Source of the DNA: Amycolatopsis sacchari
Lineage (GTDB): Bacteria > Actinomycetota > Actinomycetes > Mycobacteriales > Pseudonocardiaceae
Assembly: GCF_900114035.1 (NCBI RefSeq)
Contig: NZ_FORP01000002.1
Location: 1 to 64,000, forward strand
Direction: 5' to 3'
DNA: 64,000 nt
Notes under the pieces: generated by a model
Databases searched by the model: none
What the model saw: the letters and a program-made list of their open reading frames with translations, nothing else
Told to the model about the DNA's origin: nothing
Part shown: piece by piece, positions 47,251 through 56,585 of the stretch
Position numbering within the stretch: position 1 is the first letter of the stretch
Layout of the letters: each line of letters begins with the position of its first letter
Position numbers and translations under genes: made by a program

Positions 47251-48438
47251 GTGATCATGCGAACGGAAGACGTGCTCCGGTACCGGGCGGAAACCCCTGG
47301 CTGCGCCGACGTGGTGCACTTCAACAACGCCGGTTCGGCGCTGCCGCCAGAGCCGGTCGTGGACACGGTGGTCGCGTACCTCCGCGACGAGGCGCGGCGT
47401 GGCGGGTACGAGCTCGCCGACGCGGAGGCCGACCGCGTCGAGGCCGTGTACGGCTCCGTCGCGCGGCTGCTGAACGCCCAGCCCGACGACATCGCGCTGA
47501 CCGACAACGCGACGCGCTCGTGGCAGGCCGTCTTCTACGCGATGCGTTTCGAGCCGGGTGATCGCATCCTCACGTGCCGCTCGGAGTACGCCAGCAACGC
47601 CATCGCGTACCTCCAGGTCGCGCGGCACACGGGCGCGGTCGTCGAGGTCGTGGACGACGACGAGACCGGCCAGGTGGACGTCGCGGACCTGCGCCACCGC
47701 CTCGACGAGCGGGTGAAGCTGATCTCGATCACCCACGTGCCCACGCAGGGCGGTCTGGTCAACCCCGCCGAAGAGATCGGGGAGGTCGCGGCGGAGGCGG
47801 ACGTGCCGTTCCTGCTGGACGCGTGCCAGTCGGCCGGGCAGCTCGACCTCGACGTCCGGCGCCTGCGCTGCGACGCGCTCAGCGCGACCGGCCGCAAGTA
47901 CCTGCGTGGCCCGCGCGGCACGGGTTTCCTCTACGTCTCCCCGCGCCTGCGCGACCGGCTGGAGCCCGCGATGCTCGACCTGCACTCCGCGACGTGGACC
48001 GCGCCGGGCGAGTACGAGGTCGAGAAGACGGCACGCAAGTTCGAGGTGTGGGAACGCAACTTCGGCCTCGTGCTGGGGCTCGGCGCGGCCGTGGACTACG
48101 CGCTCGAGGTGGGCCTGCCCGCGATCGAGGGGCGCGTCACCGCACTCGCCGCCACCCTGCGTGAGCAGCTGCGGGCCCTCGACGGCGTCACGGTGCACGA
48201 CCAGGGCAAGCGGCAGTGCGGCATCGTCACGTTCAGCACCGACCGCCTCCCCGCGGCCGACGTCAAGGACCGCCTCGCGCTGGCGGGGATCAACACCTCG
48301 GTCAGCCGCCGGACGTCCGCGCAGTACGACTTCACCGGCCGGGACCTGCCGGACCTCGTCCGCGCGTCGGTGCACTACTACAACACCGAGGACGAGGTCC
48401 GGCAGCTGACCGGCGAGCTGACGCGGTTGCTCAGCTGA
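47251..48438 (+). CDS. Class V aminotransferase-fold PLP enzyme
   Basis: A 395-residue cysteine desulfurase/selenocysteine lyase-like aminotransferase class V protein. It has [17 protein letters not shown] near the start, [23 protein letters not shown] (the PLP-ring Asp/Gln region) and the Schiff-base Lys in [18 protein letters not shown]. The [10 protein letters not shown] and [12 protein letters not shown] segments are typical of an uncharacterised subgroup. There is no catalytic Cys loop of the IscS type, so desulfurase activity is uncertain; isopenicillin-N epimerase-like activity is an alternative. GTG 47251 or ATG 47257 is the start, after CGGAGGTA. It overlaps the convergent GH3 gene by eight bases. 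Confidence 0.87.
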   Translation: MIMRTEDVLRYRAETPGCADVVHFNNAGSALPPEPVVDTVVAYLRDEARRGGYELADAEADRVEAVYGSVARLLNAQPDDIALTDNATRSWQAVFYAMRFEPGDRILTCRSEYASNAIAYLQVARHTGAVVEVVDDDETGQVDVADLRHRLDERVKLISITHVPTQGGLVNPAEEIGEVAAEADVPFLLDACQSAGQLDLDVRRLRCDALSATGRKYLRGPRGTGFLYVSPRLRDRLEPAMLDLHSATWTAPGEYEVEKTARKFEVWERNFGLVLGLGAAVDYALEVGLPAIEGRVTALAATLREQLRALDGVTVHDQGKRQCGIVTFSTDRLPAADVKDRLALAGINTSVSRRTSAQYDFTGRDLPDLVRASVHYYNTEDEVRQLTGELTRLLS

Positions 48439-50716
48439 CGACGACCGGAGTCGTCAGCACGCGGTCCGGCCCCACTTCGCGGGCCTGCCCGGTGATCTCG
48501 AACGAGCCGGTGCAGGGCAGGTCGGCCGCCGAGCGCCCGACGAACACCTCGAACGCGCCCGGTTCCACGATCCGGCGCAGGTCGAGCCCGGTGAAGCTGG
48601 TGCGGTCGGCGTGCACCTCGAACGTCACGCGCCTGCTCTGCCCCGGCTCCAGCGGCACGCGGGCGAACCCGGTGAGCGCGAGCACCGGCCGGGTCACCTG
48701 CGCCTGCACGTCCCGCAGGTACAGCTGCACGGTCTCCTCGCCGGCGCGCTCGCCGGTGTTGCGCACGTCCACCGAGATCGACACCGTTCCGTCGGCCGGG
48801 ATCTCCTGCGCGCTCACCGAAAGCCCGGAGTACTCGAACGCGGTGTAGGAGATGCCGTGGCCGAAGGGGAACAGCGGCGTGGGGTCGAGGTTGCTGATGC
48901 CCTCGCTGTTCCCGCCGAGCGGCGGGTGCAGGTAGGTGTTCGGCGAACCGCCCGCGACCCGCGGCACCTGCACGGGCAGCCGTCCCGAGGGGTTGACGCG
49001 CCCGGTCAGCACACCCGCGAGCGCCGGGCCGCCCTCCTCACCGGGCATGAACGCCTGCACGAGCGCGGCGGCGGAGGCGTGCCGCCCCAGCGCGTACGGC
49101 CGCCCGGACACGACCACCACGACGACCGGCTTCCCGGTCGCGAGCAACGCGCTCACCAGCTCGTCCTGCACACCGGGCAGGCTCAGGTCCTCGGCGTCGC
49201 AGCCCTCACCCGACGTGCCCTCGCCGAACAGGCCAGCCCGGTCGCCGACGACGGCGACGCACAGCTCGGCCTCCTCGGCGGCCGCGACCGCCGCCGCGAT
49301 ACCGGACCGGTCCTCGTCACGGATCGGGCAGCCCTCGTGCAGCGAGATCTCCGCGTCCGGCAGCTCGCGCCGCAGCGAGTCCACAAAGGATGGAACGTCG
49401 ACCCCGATGCCGAACTCGGGGAACCGCGGCAGCACGTGGTTGGGGTAGGAGTAGCAGCCGAGGAACGCCAGCGGGTCGTCGGCACACGGGCCGACCACCG
49501 CGATCCGCTGGGCGTCCAGCGGCAGCACACCGTCGTTGGCCAGCAGCACGATCGACTTCTCGGCGATCTCCCTCGCCAGTTCCCGGTTGCGGGGCGAGTC
49601 GAGGTCGACCGCGGCCGCCTGCGGCTGCCAGTCCGCGTCGAGCAGACCCAGCTCCGCCTTCTGCCGCAGCAGCCGCTGCACCGAGCGGTCGACGAGCTCC
49701 TCGGACACCTCACCCGAACGCACCAGCTCGATGAGTTCCTTGCCGTAGCACAGGGTGTCGGGCAGCTCGACGTCGATGCCGGCCGCGAGCGCGAGCGCTC
49801 CGGCGTGCCCGACGGTGTCGGCGACGCGGTGCATGCTCTTCAGGAACGCGATGGCCCAGTAGTCGGACACCACGACGCCCTCGAAACCCCACTCCTCACG
49901 CAGGATCCCGGTCAGCAGCGGGGTGTGCGCGGCGACGGGCACGCCGTCGAGGTCGACGTAGGCGTTCATCACCGAGCGCGCCCCGCCTTCGCGGATGGCC
50001 ATCTCGAACGGCGGCAGGATGACGTCACGCAGTTCGCGCGGGCCGATGGACACCGGCGCGTGGTTGCGCGCCGCGCGGGACGCGGAGTACCCGGCGAAGT
50101 GCTTGAGCGTGGCGACGATCCCCGTCTTCTCCAGCCCCCGCACGTAGGCGGCGCCGAGCGTCCCGACGAGGTACGGGTCCTCGCCCATGGTCTCCTCGAC
50201 GCGGCCCCACCGGTAGTCGCGCACGACGTCGAGCACCGGCGAAAGCCCCTGGTGCACGCCGCCCGCGCGCATGTCCTCGGCGATGGCGGTCGCCATGCGC
50301 TCGACCAGCCCGGGGTCGAACGTCGCGGCCCACGCCAGCGCGGCCGGGTAGACCGTCGCGCCGAGCGTCGTGAACCCCGTCAGGCACTCCTCGTGCACGA
50401 TCGCGGGGATGCCGAGCCGCGTCTCCTCGACGATTTCCCTTTGCAGCGCGACAACCCGGGCGGCGCCTTCCTCGGCGGTGACCGGCGCGGTGCCGAACAC
50501 CCGCGTCAGGTGCCCGATCCCGTCGGCGCGGACCTGCTCGAACGGCACCCCGCCGCGGGCGAACACGTCCTGCATCGGCGCGACGTTCCCGTTGAGCTGC
50601 TCGTTGCCGGGCCAGGCGCTGCCCAGCTGCGCCACCTTCTCCTCGAGTGTCATCTCGGCCCGGAGCGCCTCGGCGCGCTCGTCGGGGGAAAGCGACTTGT
50701 CCTGCCAGCGGGTCAT
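48431..50716 (-). CDS. Glycoside hydrolase family 3 (beta-glucosidase/xylosidase)
   Basis: A 761-residue intracellular GH3 enzyme (no signal peptide) hydrolysing terminal beta-linked sugars. The N-terminal barrel has LTRVFGT and IPAIVHEECLTGF near residue 108, the KHFAGYSASRAARNHAPVS catalytic region near 205, and the nucleophile Asp285 in VVVSDYW. The C-terminal GH3 alpha/beta and fibronectin III-like domains follow (FPFGHGISYTAFEYSGLSVS). The ATG at 50716 overlaps the LacI gene stop. With the divergent sugar ABC transporter it probably cleaves an imported disaccharide; xylobiose is favoured by analogy to bxl loci, cellobiose or gentiobiose are alternatives. Confidence 0.94.
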   Translation of the reverse strand: MTRWQDKSLSPDERAEALRAEMTLEEKVAQLGSAWPGNEQLNGNVAPMQDVFARGGVPFEQVRADGIGHLTRVFGTAPVTAEEGAARVVALQREIVEETRLGIPAIVHEECLTGFTTLGATVYPAALAWAATFDPGLVERMATAIAEDMRAGGVHQGLSPVLDVVRDYRWGRVEETMGEDPYLVGTLGAAYVRGLEKTGIVATLKHFAGYSASRAARNHAPVSIGPRELRDVILPPFEMAIREGGARSVMNAYVDLDGVPVAAHTPLLTGILREEWGFEGVVVSDYWAIAFLKSMHRVADTVGHAGALALAAGIDVELPDTLCYGKELIELVRSGEVSEELVDRSVQRLLRQKAELGLLDADWQPQAAAVDLDSPRNRELAREIAEKSIVLLANDGVLPLDAQRIAVVGPCADDPLAFLGCYSYPNHVLPRFPEFGIGVDVPSFVDSLRRELPDAEISLHEGCPIRDEDRSGIAAAVAAAEEAELCVAVVGDRAGLFGEGTSGEGCDAEDLSLPGVQDELVSALLATGKPVVVVVVSGRPYALGRHASAAALVQAFMPGEEGGPALAGVLTGRVNPSGRLPVQVPRVAGGSPNTYLHPPLGGNSEGISNLDPTPLFPFGHGISYTAFEYSGLSVSAQEIPADGTVSISVDVRNTGERAGEETVQLYLRDVQAQVTRPVLALTGFARVPLEPGQSRRVTFEVHADRTSFTGLDLRRIVEPGAFEVFVGRSAADLPCTGSFEITGQAREVGPDRVLTTPVVVS

Positions 50717-51762
50717 CGTGCTCCTCGGTCGGCGATGGGGGCCGTCGAGCCGCGGACGACGAGGTTCGTCGCCAGCTCGACGTGGTGGGAGTCCAGGGTT
50801 TCGCCCGCGATCAGCCGCAGCAGGGTGCGCAACGCGACGCGGCCCATGTCGTGCAGCGGCTGGCGGACGGTGGTCAGCCCGGGCGTGGCCAGTTCGGCCA
50901 GCACGGTGTCGTCGAAGCCGACGACGCTGAGGTCCTGCGGGACCCGCATGCCCCGGCGGCGGGCGGCTTCCAGCACACCCAGCGCCGTGGCGTCGTTCGC
51001 GGCGAAGACCGCCGTGGGCGGCTGCGGCAGCGACAGCAGGCGGGTGCCCATCTCGAGGCCGGATTCGAACTGGAAGTCACCGTGCAGCACCAGTTCCGGG
51101 TCGGCGGGCACGCCCGCGTTCTCCAGCGCCGCGCGGTACCCGTGCAGCCGGGCCTGGCTGCACGACGCGGGCAGCGGGCCGCCGGCGAAGGCGATCCGGC
51201 GGTGGCCGAGGCTGAGCAGGTGCTCGGCCGCGGCGAGGCCGCCCGACCAGTTCGTCGCGCCCACACTGGTGACCTCGACGCGCGGCAGGTTCAGCGGGTC
51301 GATCACGACGAGCGGCAGCCCGGCTCGCGCGAACCCCTCGACCTGCGCGAGGCTGAGCTCCGACGTGACGACGATCAGCCCCTGCCTGCCGCTGCTCTTG
51401 AGCCGCTGCGCCCAGCTGTGCTCCGGCGCGAGCGGACCCGCCGGTTCCGCGGCGGGCACCTTGCCCACCACCACGTCGACGCCGATCTCCGCGCCCGCTT
51501 CCGTGATGCCGCGCAGGATCTCCAGCGAGTACGGGCTGCGCAGGTCGTCGAACACGAGGTCCACCACGCGCGTCGGCACGGGCAGCCGTCTGCCGGTCTG
51601 CGGCACGTAGCCGAACTCGCGCAGCGCCTCCTCGACCCTGGCGCGCGTCGCGTCGGAGACGTCACCCCGCCCGTTGAGCACTTTCGAGGCCGTCGGCAGC
51701 GAGACACCCGCGGCCTCGGCCACCATGGCCAGGGTCGCCCGCTTGCCTGTACCAGCCGGCAC
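50713..51762 (-). CDS. LacI-family transcriptional repressor
   Basis: A 349-residue sugar-responsive repressor. The helix-turn-helix is TLAMVAEAAGVSLPTASKVLNGRGDVSDATRARVEEAL, and the hinge and periplasmic-binding-like sensor domain follow (IVVTSELSLAQVEGFARAGLPLVVIDP, FAANDATALGVLEAAR). GTG 51762 is preceded by AGGAGG. It is coupled to the GH3 gene (overlapping stop/start) and divergent from the binding-protein gene. GAAA-N2-TTTC sites on both sides of the divergent region are its likely operators. Confidence 0.95.
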   Translation of the reverse strand: MPAGTGKRATLAMVAEAAGVSLPTASKVLNGRGDVSDATRARVEEALREFGYVPQTGRRLPVPTRVVDLVFDDLRSPYSLEILRGITEAGAEIGVDVVVGKVPAAEPAGPLAPEHSWAQRLKSSGRQGLIVVTSELSLAQVEGFARAGLPLVVIDPLNLPRVEVTSVGATNWSGGLAAAEHLLSLGHRRIAFAGGPLPASCSQARLHGYRAALENAGVPADPELVLHGDFQFESGLEMGTRLLSLPQPPTAVFAANDATALGVLEAARRRGMRVPQDLSVVGFDDTVLAELATPGLTTVRQPLHDMGRVALRTLLRLIAGETLDSHHVELATNLVVRGSTAPIADRGAR

Positions 51763-51775
51763 CGCACCCTCCTAT

Positions 51776-51788
51776 CGAAAAATTTCCG
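51776..51788. promoter_or_regulatory. LacI half-operator near the lacI start
   Basis: CGAAA-AA-TTTCCG shares the GAAA-N2-TTTC core and two-base spacing with the perfect site at 51874. It sits 14 bases before the LacI start codon, so the repressor may control itself here. Confidence 0.5.
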
Positions 51789-51873
51789 GCTCACTGTAGC
51801 TCCGGCAAGTGTGTTCCACCAGCCCTTGACGCCACCACGGCACCGGCCTATCTTCCCTGCCACACCATAGTGT

Positions 51874-51891
51874 TTCCGAAAGTTTTCGGAA
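51874..51891. promoter_or_regulatory. Strong LacI operator before the transporter
   Basis: TTCCGAAA-GT-TTTCGGAA is a perfect eight-base inverted repeat with a two-base spacer. It lies 24 bases before the ATG of the binding-protein gene. The position suits blocking transcription of the transporter operon. Confidence 0.75.
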
Positions 51892-51914
51892 CCTTCGATG
51901 GGGAAGGCACGACG

Positions 51915-53207
51915 ATGACACTGGGCAAGCGCCGGACGGCGCTGATGGCGGCCGGCCTGGCCGCACTCCTCTCCTTCACGGCCGCCTGCGGCAGCAGCGG
52001 TCCGTCGGGCGCGGGCGGCGGAGGCGTCACCGGCTGGGCCCTCACCGGCGGTGACGAGCAGACCATCCGCACGTCGTTCGAACAGGCCAAGGTCGACGGC
52101 CAGTTCTTCGGCAACGACGCCTACAAGCAGAAGATCCGCTCCGCCGTCGGCGCCGACCAGGCCCCGACCCTGGTGTTCAGCTGGGGCAACGGCGGCATGC
52201 TCAAGTCCTGGGTGGACGCGGGCAAGATCATGGACCTCACCCCCGAGGTGCAGAAGGACCCGACGCTCACCAGCCGTTACCTGCCCTCGGTCGCGCAGAC
52301 CGGCGTGATCGACGGCAAGACCTACGCGGTGCCCAACAACGGCATGCAGCCGGTCGTGCTGTTCTACAACAAGGACCTGTTCAACCGGATCGGCGCGCAG
52401 CCGCCGAAGACCTGGGACGAGCTGATGGCCCTCGTGCCGCGGTTCAACCAGGCGGGCATCGCGCCGTTCTCCCTCGGCGGGCAGAGCAAGTGGCCGCAGC
52501 TGATGTGGGAGGAGTACCTCGTCGACCGCATCGGCGGGCCCGAGGTGTTCAACGCAATCGCCGCCAACAAGCCGAACGCGTGGTCCGACCCGGCGATCAT
52601 CCAGGCCAACACGATGATCCAGCAGCTCGTCAGCGCCGACGGGTTCGTGCGGGGCTTCAACTCCATCGCCACCGACTCCAACGCCGACACCGCGCTGCTC
52701 TACACGGACCGGGCCGCGATGTACCTGATGGGCTCGTGGGCCTTCCCGACCATCAAGCAGGCCGACCCCGGGTTCACCTCCAGCAAGCTGGGCTGGACCA
52801 CCTTCCCCACCGTGCCCGGCGGCAAGGGCGCCCCGGAGAACATCGTCGGCAACCCCGCCAACTACTGGTCGATCTCCGCGAACGCGAGTGACCAGCAGAA
52901 GCAGGCCGCCGTCGAGTACCTGCGCACCGGCGTGATGAACGACAGCTACGTCGACAGCCTGCTGTCCAACGGTTCCGTGCCGCCGATCAACGGGATCGAG
53001 GGCAAGCTCGCCAAGACCGAGGACCCCGAATACCTGTCCTACGTCTACAACCTCGCGAGCAAGGCGCCGAACTTCCAGCTCTCCTGGGACCAGGCCCTTT
53101 CGCCGGGGCAGGCGGACGCCCTGCTCAACAACCTCGGCCAGCTGTTCCTCAAGGAGATCACGCCGGAACAGTTCTCGAACAACATGAACGCCACGATCGG
53201 GAAGTGA
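51915..53207 (+). CDS. Sugar ABC transporter substrate-binding lipoprotein
   Basis: A 430-residue extracellular-solute-binding family 1 protein. The signal peptide ends in lipobox TAAC with Cys26. The mature part contains VFSWGNGGMLKSWVDAGKIMDLT and the IGAQPPKTWDELMALVPRFNQAGIAPFSLGGQ pattern of oligosaccharide receptors such as BxlE/CebE. GGGGAAGG precedes ATG 51915. It heads the operon with two permeases but no ATPase gene, as is common in actinobacteria, which share one MsiK-like ATPase encoded elsewhere. Confidence 0.94.
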   Translation: MTLGKRRTALMAAGLAALLSFTAACGSSGPSGAGGGGVTGWALTGGDEQTIRTSFEQAKVDGQFFGNDAYKQKIRSAVGADQAPTLVFSWGNGGMLKSWVDAGKIMDLTPEVQKDPTLTSRYLPSVAQTGVIDGKTYAVPNNGMQPVVLFYNKDLFNRIGAQPPKTWDELMALVPRFNQAGIAPFSLGGQSKWPQLMWEEYLVDRIGGPEVFNAIAANKPNAWSDPAIIQANTMIQQLVSADGFVRGFNSIATDSNADTALLYTDRAAMYLMGSWAFPTIKQADPGFTSSKLGWTTFPTVPGGKGAPENIVGNPANYWSISANASDQQKQAAVEYLRTGVMNDSYVDSLLSNGSVPPINGIEGKLAKTEDPEYLSYVYNLASKAPNFQLSWDQALSPGQADALLNNLGQLFLKEITPEQFSNNMNATIGK

Positions 53208-54148
53208 TGGAGACACCCACTATCGCCCCCGGTACCACCGGGGTCGGGAAGCGGGAAGGGACGGCTCCCGGTGCGCGCAACCCGCGCACCGGGCCGCCGG
53301 CTCTGATGGCCGTGCCCGCGCTGGCGTTCTTCTCGGTGTTCGCGCTGCTGCCGCTGGGCGGTGTGGTGGTGCTGAGCCTGATGCGCTGGGACGGCATCGG
53401 CGCGCTGTCGTGGGAGGGCGTCGCCAACTGGTCGGCCGTGCTGTCCGATCCGGCGACCTACCACGCGATCGGGCTGAGCGTGCAGGTGATGGTGTTCAGC
53501 TGGCTGTTCCAGACCCCGATCTCGCTGCTGCTGGGGGTGCTCGTCGCCGGGCGCGGGCGGTACCGCGCGGTGCTGGGCGTGCTGTACTTCCTGCCGCTGC
53601 TGCTGTCCGCGGCGGCCATCGCGATCGCGTTCAAGGCGCTGCTGGACCCGAACTTCGGGCTGAGCAGGGCCTTCGGTGTGCAAGCGCTGTCCCAGGACTG
53701 GCTCGGTGACCCGCAGCTCGTGCTGTACGTGGTGATCTTCGTGATCGCGTGGCAGTTCGTGCCGTTCCACACCCTGCTCTACCAGGCCGGCGTGCGGCAG
53801 ATCCCGCGGCAGCTCTACGAGGCCGCGGAGATCGACGGCGCCGGGCGCGTGCGGCAGTTCTTCTCCATCACCCTGCCGCAGCTGCGCTACACGATCCTCA
53901 CCTCGTCCACGCTGATGCTGGTGGGTTCGCTGACCTACTTCGACCTCGTGTTCGTGCTCACCGGCGGCGGTCCCGGCAACGCGACCCGGTTTCTGCCGCT
54001 GGACATGTACCTCAGCGGTTTCTCGAACGACGACATGGGCCGTGCGAGCACGCTGGCCGTGCTGCTGGTGGTCGCGGGACTCGCGTTGTCGCTGGGGCTG
54101 GCGCGGCTCGCCGGGTTCCAGCGCGGTTCGCAGCTGGAGGGAGCCTGA
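53207..54148 (+). CDS. Sugar ABC transporter permease (MalF type)
   Basis: A 313-residue inner-membrane permease with about six helices: the first is ALMAVPALAFFSVFALLPLGGVVVLSL. The coupling EAA loop is EAAEIDGAGRVRQFFSITLPQL. It starts with ATG 53207, overlapping the binding-protein stop, and ends overlapping the next permease (ATGA). It carries the imported sugar through the membrane with its partner. Confidence 0.94.
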   Translation: METPTIAPGTTGVGKREGTAPGARNPRTGPPALMAVPALAFFSVFALLPLGGVVVLSLMRWDGIGALSWEGVANWSAVLSDPATYHAIGLSVQVMVFSWLFQTPISLLLGVLVAGRGRYRAVLGVLYFLPLLLSAAAIAIAFKALLDPNFGLSRAFGVQALSQDWLGDPQLVLYVVIFVIAWQFVPFHTLLYQAGVRQIPRQLYEAAEIDGAGRVRQFFSITLPQLRYTILTSSTLMLVGSLTYFDLVFVLTGGGPGNATRFLPLDMYLSGFSNDDMGRASTLAVLLVVAGLALSLGLARLAGFQRGSQLEGA

Positions 54149-54969
54149 TGGCCCGCACCCGTCCCAACGTGCCCGGGAGCGTCGCCGGGTTCGTCTGGCT
54201 CGTCATCGTGCTCGTGCCGGTGTACTACGTGGTCGTGACGAGCCTGCGCAACCAGCGCGGGTTCTTCGACGCGAACCCGCTGTCGTTCCCGGCGAACCCG
54301 ACGCTGGACAACTACGCGCTGGTGCTGCGCAACGACTTCCTGCGCTACTTCCTCAACAGCGCGGTCGTCACGCTCGGCACGGTCGCGATCACGGTCGCGG
54401 TTTCGCTGATGGCGGCGTACTACGTGGTGCGCAGCCGGACGCGGTTCTCCGGCCTGACGTACAAGGCGTTCCTGCTGGGCCTCGCGATCCCGTTGCAGGC
54501 CACGATCATCCCGGTCTACTGGCTGATCACGCGGGCACACCTGTACGACACGCTGCTCGCGGTGATCCTGCCGTCGGTGGCGTTCGCGATCCCGCTGTCG
54601 GTGGTGATCCTGGCGAACTTCCTGCGTGACGTGCCGAACGAGCTGTTCGAGTCGATGCGCGTGGACGGCGCCGGGCACTGGCGGATGCTGGTGAGCCTGG
54701 TGCTGCCGCTGGTGCGGCCCGCGGTGGTCACGGTGGCGGTGTACGACGGGCTGAACGTGTGGAACGGCTTCCTGTTCCCGCTGATCCTCACGCAGAGCTC
54801 GGACCAGCGGGTGCTGCCGATGGCGTTGTGGGCGTTCCAGGGGCAGTTCCGCGTGAACATCCCGGCGGTGCTCGCCGCGGTCATCCTGTCCACGCTGCCC
54901 GTGCTGGCGCTGTACATCCTGGGCAGGAGGCAGCTCGTCACCGGGCTGACCGCCGGCTTCGGGAAGTGA
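54148..54969 (+). CDS. Sugar ABC transporter permease (MalG type)
   Basis: A 273-residue permease with about six helices and the EAA loop FESMRVDGAGHWRMLVSLVLPL. It closes with NIPAVLAAVILSTLPVLALYILGRRQLVTGLTAGFGK, the classic MalG C-terminus. It is translationally coupled to the preceding gene (ATGA). It ends with no gap against the convergent IclR gene at 54970. Confidence 0.95.
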   Translation: MARTRPNVPGSVAGFVWLVIVLVPVYYVVVTSLRNQRGFFDANPLSFPANPTLDNYALVLRNDFLRYFLNSAVVTLGTVAITVAVSLMAAYYVVRSRTRFSGLTYKAFLLGLAIPLQATIIPVYWLITRAHLYDTLLAVILPSVAFAIPLSVVILANFLRDVPNELFESMRVDGAGHWRMLVSLVLPLVRPAVVTVAVYDGLNVWNGFLFPLILTQSSDQRVLPMALWAFQGQFRVNIPAVLAAVILSTLPVLALYILGRRQLVTGLTAGFGK

Positions 54970-55770
54970 TCAGCGCCCCAGGACCGCTCCCGGGTTCCGG
55001 TGCGCCGAAGGGGCACCGAGAGCCCGGGAGATGGCCCGCGCGGTGGCGCTCATGACGGGCACCAGCGCGCGGGGTTCGTACTCGTTGACGTGCACGACCA
55101 GGCCCAGCGCGGCGATCACGTCGTCGGCCGCGCCGCGGATCGGCGTCGCGATCGCCACGCCTTCCAGCGTGAGCTGCTCCTCGGCGACGGCGATGCCGGT
55201 GTGCCGGACCTCGGCGAGGATCCGGCGCAGCGCCGTGGGGTCCGTGACGGTCTTGGCGGTGTACCGCTTGAGCGGGCCCGCCAGGACGTCCTCCTGCACC
55301 TCGCGCGGCGCGTGGGCGAGCAGGACGAGGCCGGTGCCGGTGACGTGCAACGGCCACCGCTGCCCGAGACGGCTGAGCACGGTGACCGCGCCACGGGCAC
55401 GCAGCGTCTCGACGTACACCACCTCGGCCCCGTCGCGGACGGCGAGGTGCACGTGTGCGCGCGTGGAGTGGAACAGGTCTTCGAGGTAGGGCTGGGCCAG
55501 TTCCCGCAGCTCCAGGCCCCGCGGGGCGAGCGCGGCGAGCTCCAGCAGGTGCAGCCCGATGCGGTAGCGGCCGTCGGTGTCGCGTTCCAGCGCGCCCCAG
55601 TTCACCAGCTCCCCCGCGAGGCGGTGCGCCGTCGTGAGGGACAACCCGGCGCGGCGGCTGATCTCGCTCAGCGTGAGAACGCTGCGACCGGGAGCGAACG
55701 CGTCGAGGACGGCGAGCAGTCGGCCGGCGGCGGTCATCGGGGTGGGGGCGTGCGAAACGGCCCTCTCCAT
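54970..55770 (-). CDS. IclR-family transcriptional regulator
   Basis: A 266-residue regulator. An N-terminal winged helix (LTLSEISRRAGLSLTTAHRLAGELVNWGALERD) is followed by an IclR effector domain with VGLxLLEL-like, YLEDLFHSTRAHVHLAVRDGAEVVYVE, TGTGLVLLAHAP and a GVAIATPIRGAADDVIAALGLVVH segment. ATG 55770 follows AGGAG. It is convergent with the sugar operon and probably regulates other genes; its target and ligand are unknown. Confidence 0.93.
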   Translation of the reverse strand: MERAVSHAPTPMTAAGRLLAVLDAFAPGRSVLTLSEISRRAGLSLTTAHRLAGELVNWGALERDTDGRYRIGLHLLELAALAPRGLELRELAQPYLEDLFHSTRAHVHLAVRDGAEVVYVETLRARGAVTVLSRLGQRWPLHVTGTGLVLLAHAPREVQEDVLAGPLKRYTAKTVTDPTALRRILAEVRHTGIAVAEEQLTLEGVAIATPIRGAADDVIAALGLVVHVNEYEPRALVPVMSATARAISRALGAPSAHRNPGAVLGR

Positions 55771-56000
55771 GGCGGCTCCTCTGGTCTGCGCTGACCGGAA
55801 CACCGCCAGGCTACGCGATTTCCGGGGGAAGCAGAACCTGTCCATTGTGGACTGGGGCGGCCCGGTTCTTGATCACCGTTCCGACGCCGACCGGGGAAAT
55901 GTTTCACCGTGGAATTCCCCGGTAACGCTTTCCCGCCCGTTTCCGACAGAGGTGCACAAAGCGGCGAAATGGCCGCACTTCCTGACGAAAAGGAACCTCC

Positions 56001-56585
56001 ATGCCCAAGCTCAGCCGTCTTCTCGGCACCGTGGCCGCGGGGGCGGCCCTCGCCCTGTTCGCGCCCGCACCGGCCCTGTTCGCGAACGCGGCGGACACGC
56101 TGAACTGCGGTGATTTCCAGTACCAGGAAGACGCGCAGGCGGAACTCGAAAAGAACCCCGCTGATCCCAACAATCTCGACGGCAACGACGACGGCGTCGC
56201 CTGCGAGAGTCTTCCGCACAGACCGAAGACCACCACCGAAAAGCCCACTGCCACTACGACGGCGCCGAAACCCGCCACCACGACGAAGGCCGCCGACAAG
56301 GACTGCGCCGATTTCGCCACGCAGGCGCAGGCCCAGGCGGAGCTGAACAAGAACCCGGCCGACCCGAACCGGCTCGACGCCGACCACGACGGTTACGCGT
56401 GCGAGTCGAAGTTCGGCCAGCCGACCGGGCAGGTCAAGGTGAAGCCGAGTGGTGGCGTCGACACCGGTGACGGCACCAGCCTCCCGTCGGAGAACGACAC
56501 GGCACTCGTGGCCGGCGGCGCGGCACTGGCCGCGACCGCGGGCGCGGGCGCCGTCCTGCTGGTGCGGCGGCGCGCCCGGCGATGA
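56001..56585 (+). CDS. Excalibur-domain surface protein, probable sortase substrate
   Basis: A 194-residue secreted protein. The signal peptide covers about 1-30. Two excalibur calcium-binding domains (about 34-71 and 100-137) end in DGNDDGVACE and DADHDGYACE. A Thr/Lys/Pro-rich linker separates them. The C-terminus has KPSGGVDTGDGTSLPSEN, then a membrane helix (about 167-188) and a basic RRRARR tail, the layout of a cell-wall sorting signal, but without canonical LPXTG. The stop overlaps the sortase start, so it is the likely substrate of the next gene's product. Confidence 0.82.
   Translation: MPKLSRLLGTVAAGAALALFAPAPALFANAADTLNCGDFQYQEDAQAELEKNPADPNNLDGNDDGVACESLPHRPKTTTEKPTATTTAPKPATTTKAADKDCADFATQAQAQAELNKNPADPNRLDADHDGYACESKFGQPTGQVKVKPSGGVDTGDGTSLPSENDTALVAGGAALAATAGAGAVLLVRRRARR

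Noticed and set aside
48611-51610. Long + strand open frame opposite the GH3 and LacI genes
   Set aside because: Antisense to two certain genes with no start signal or domain.
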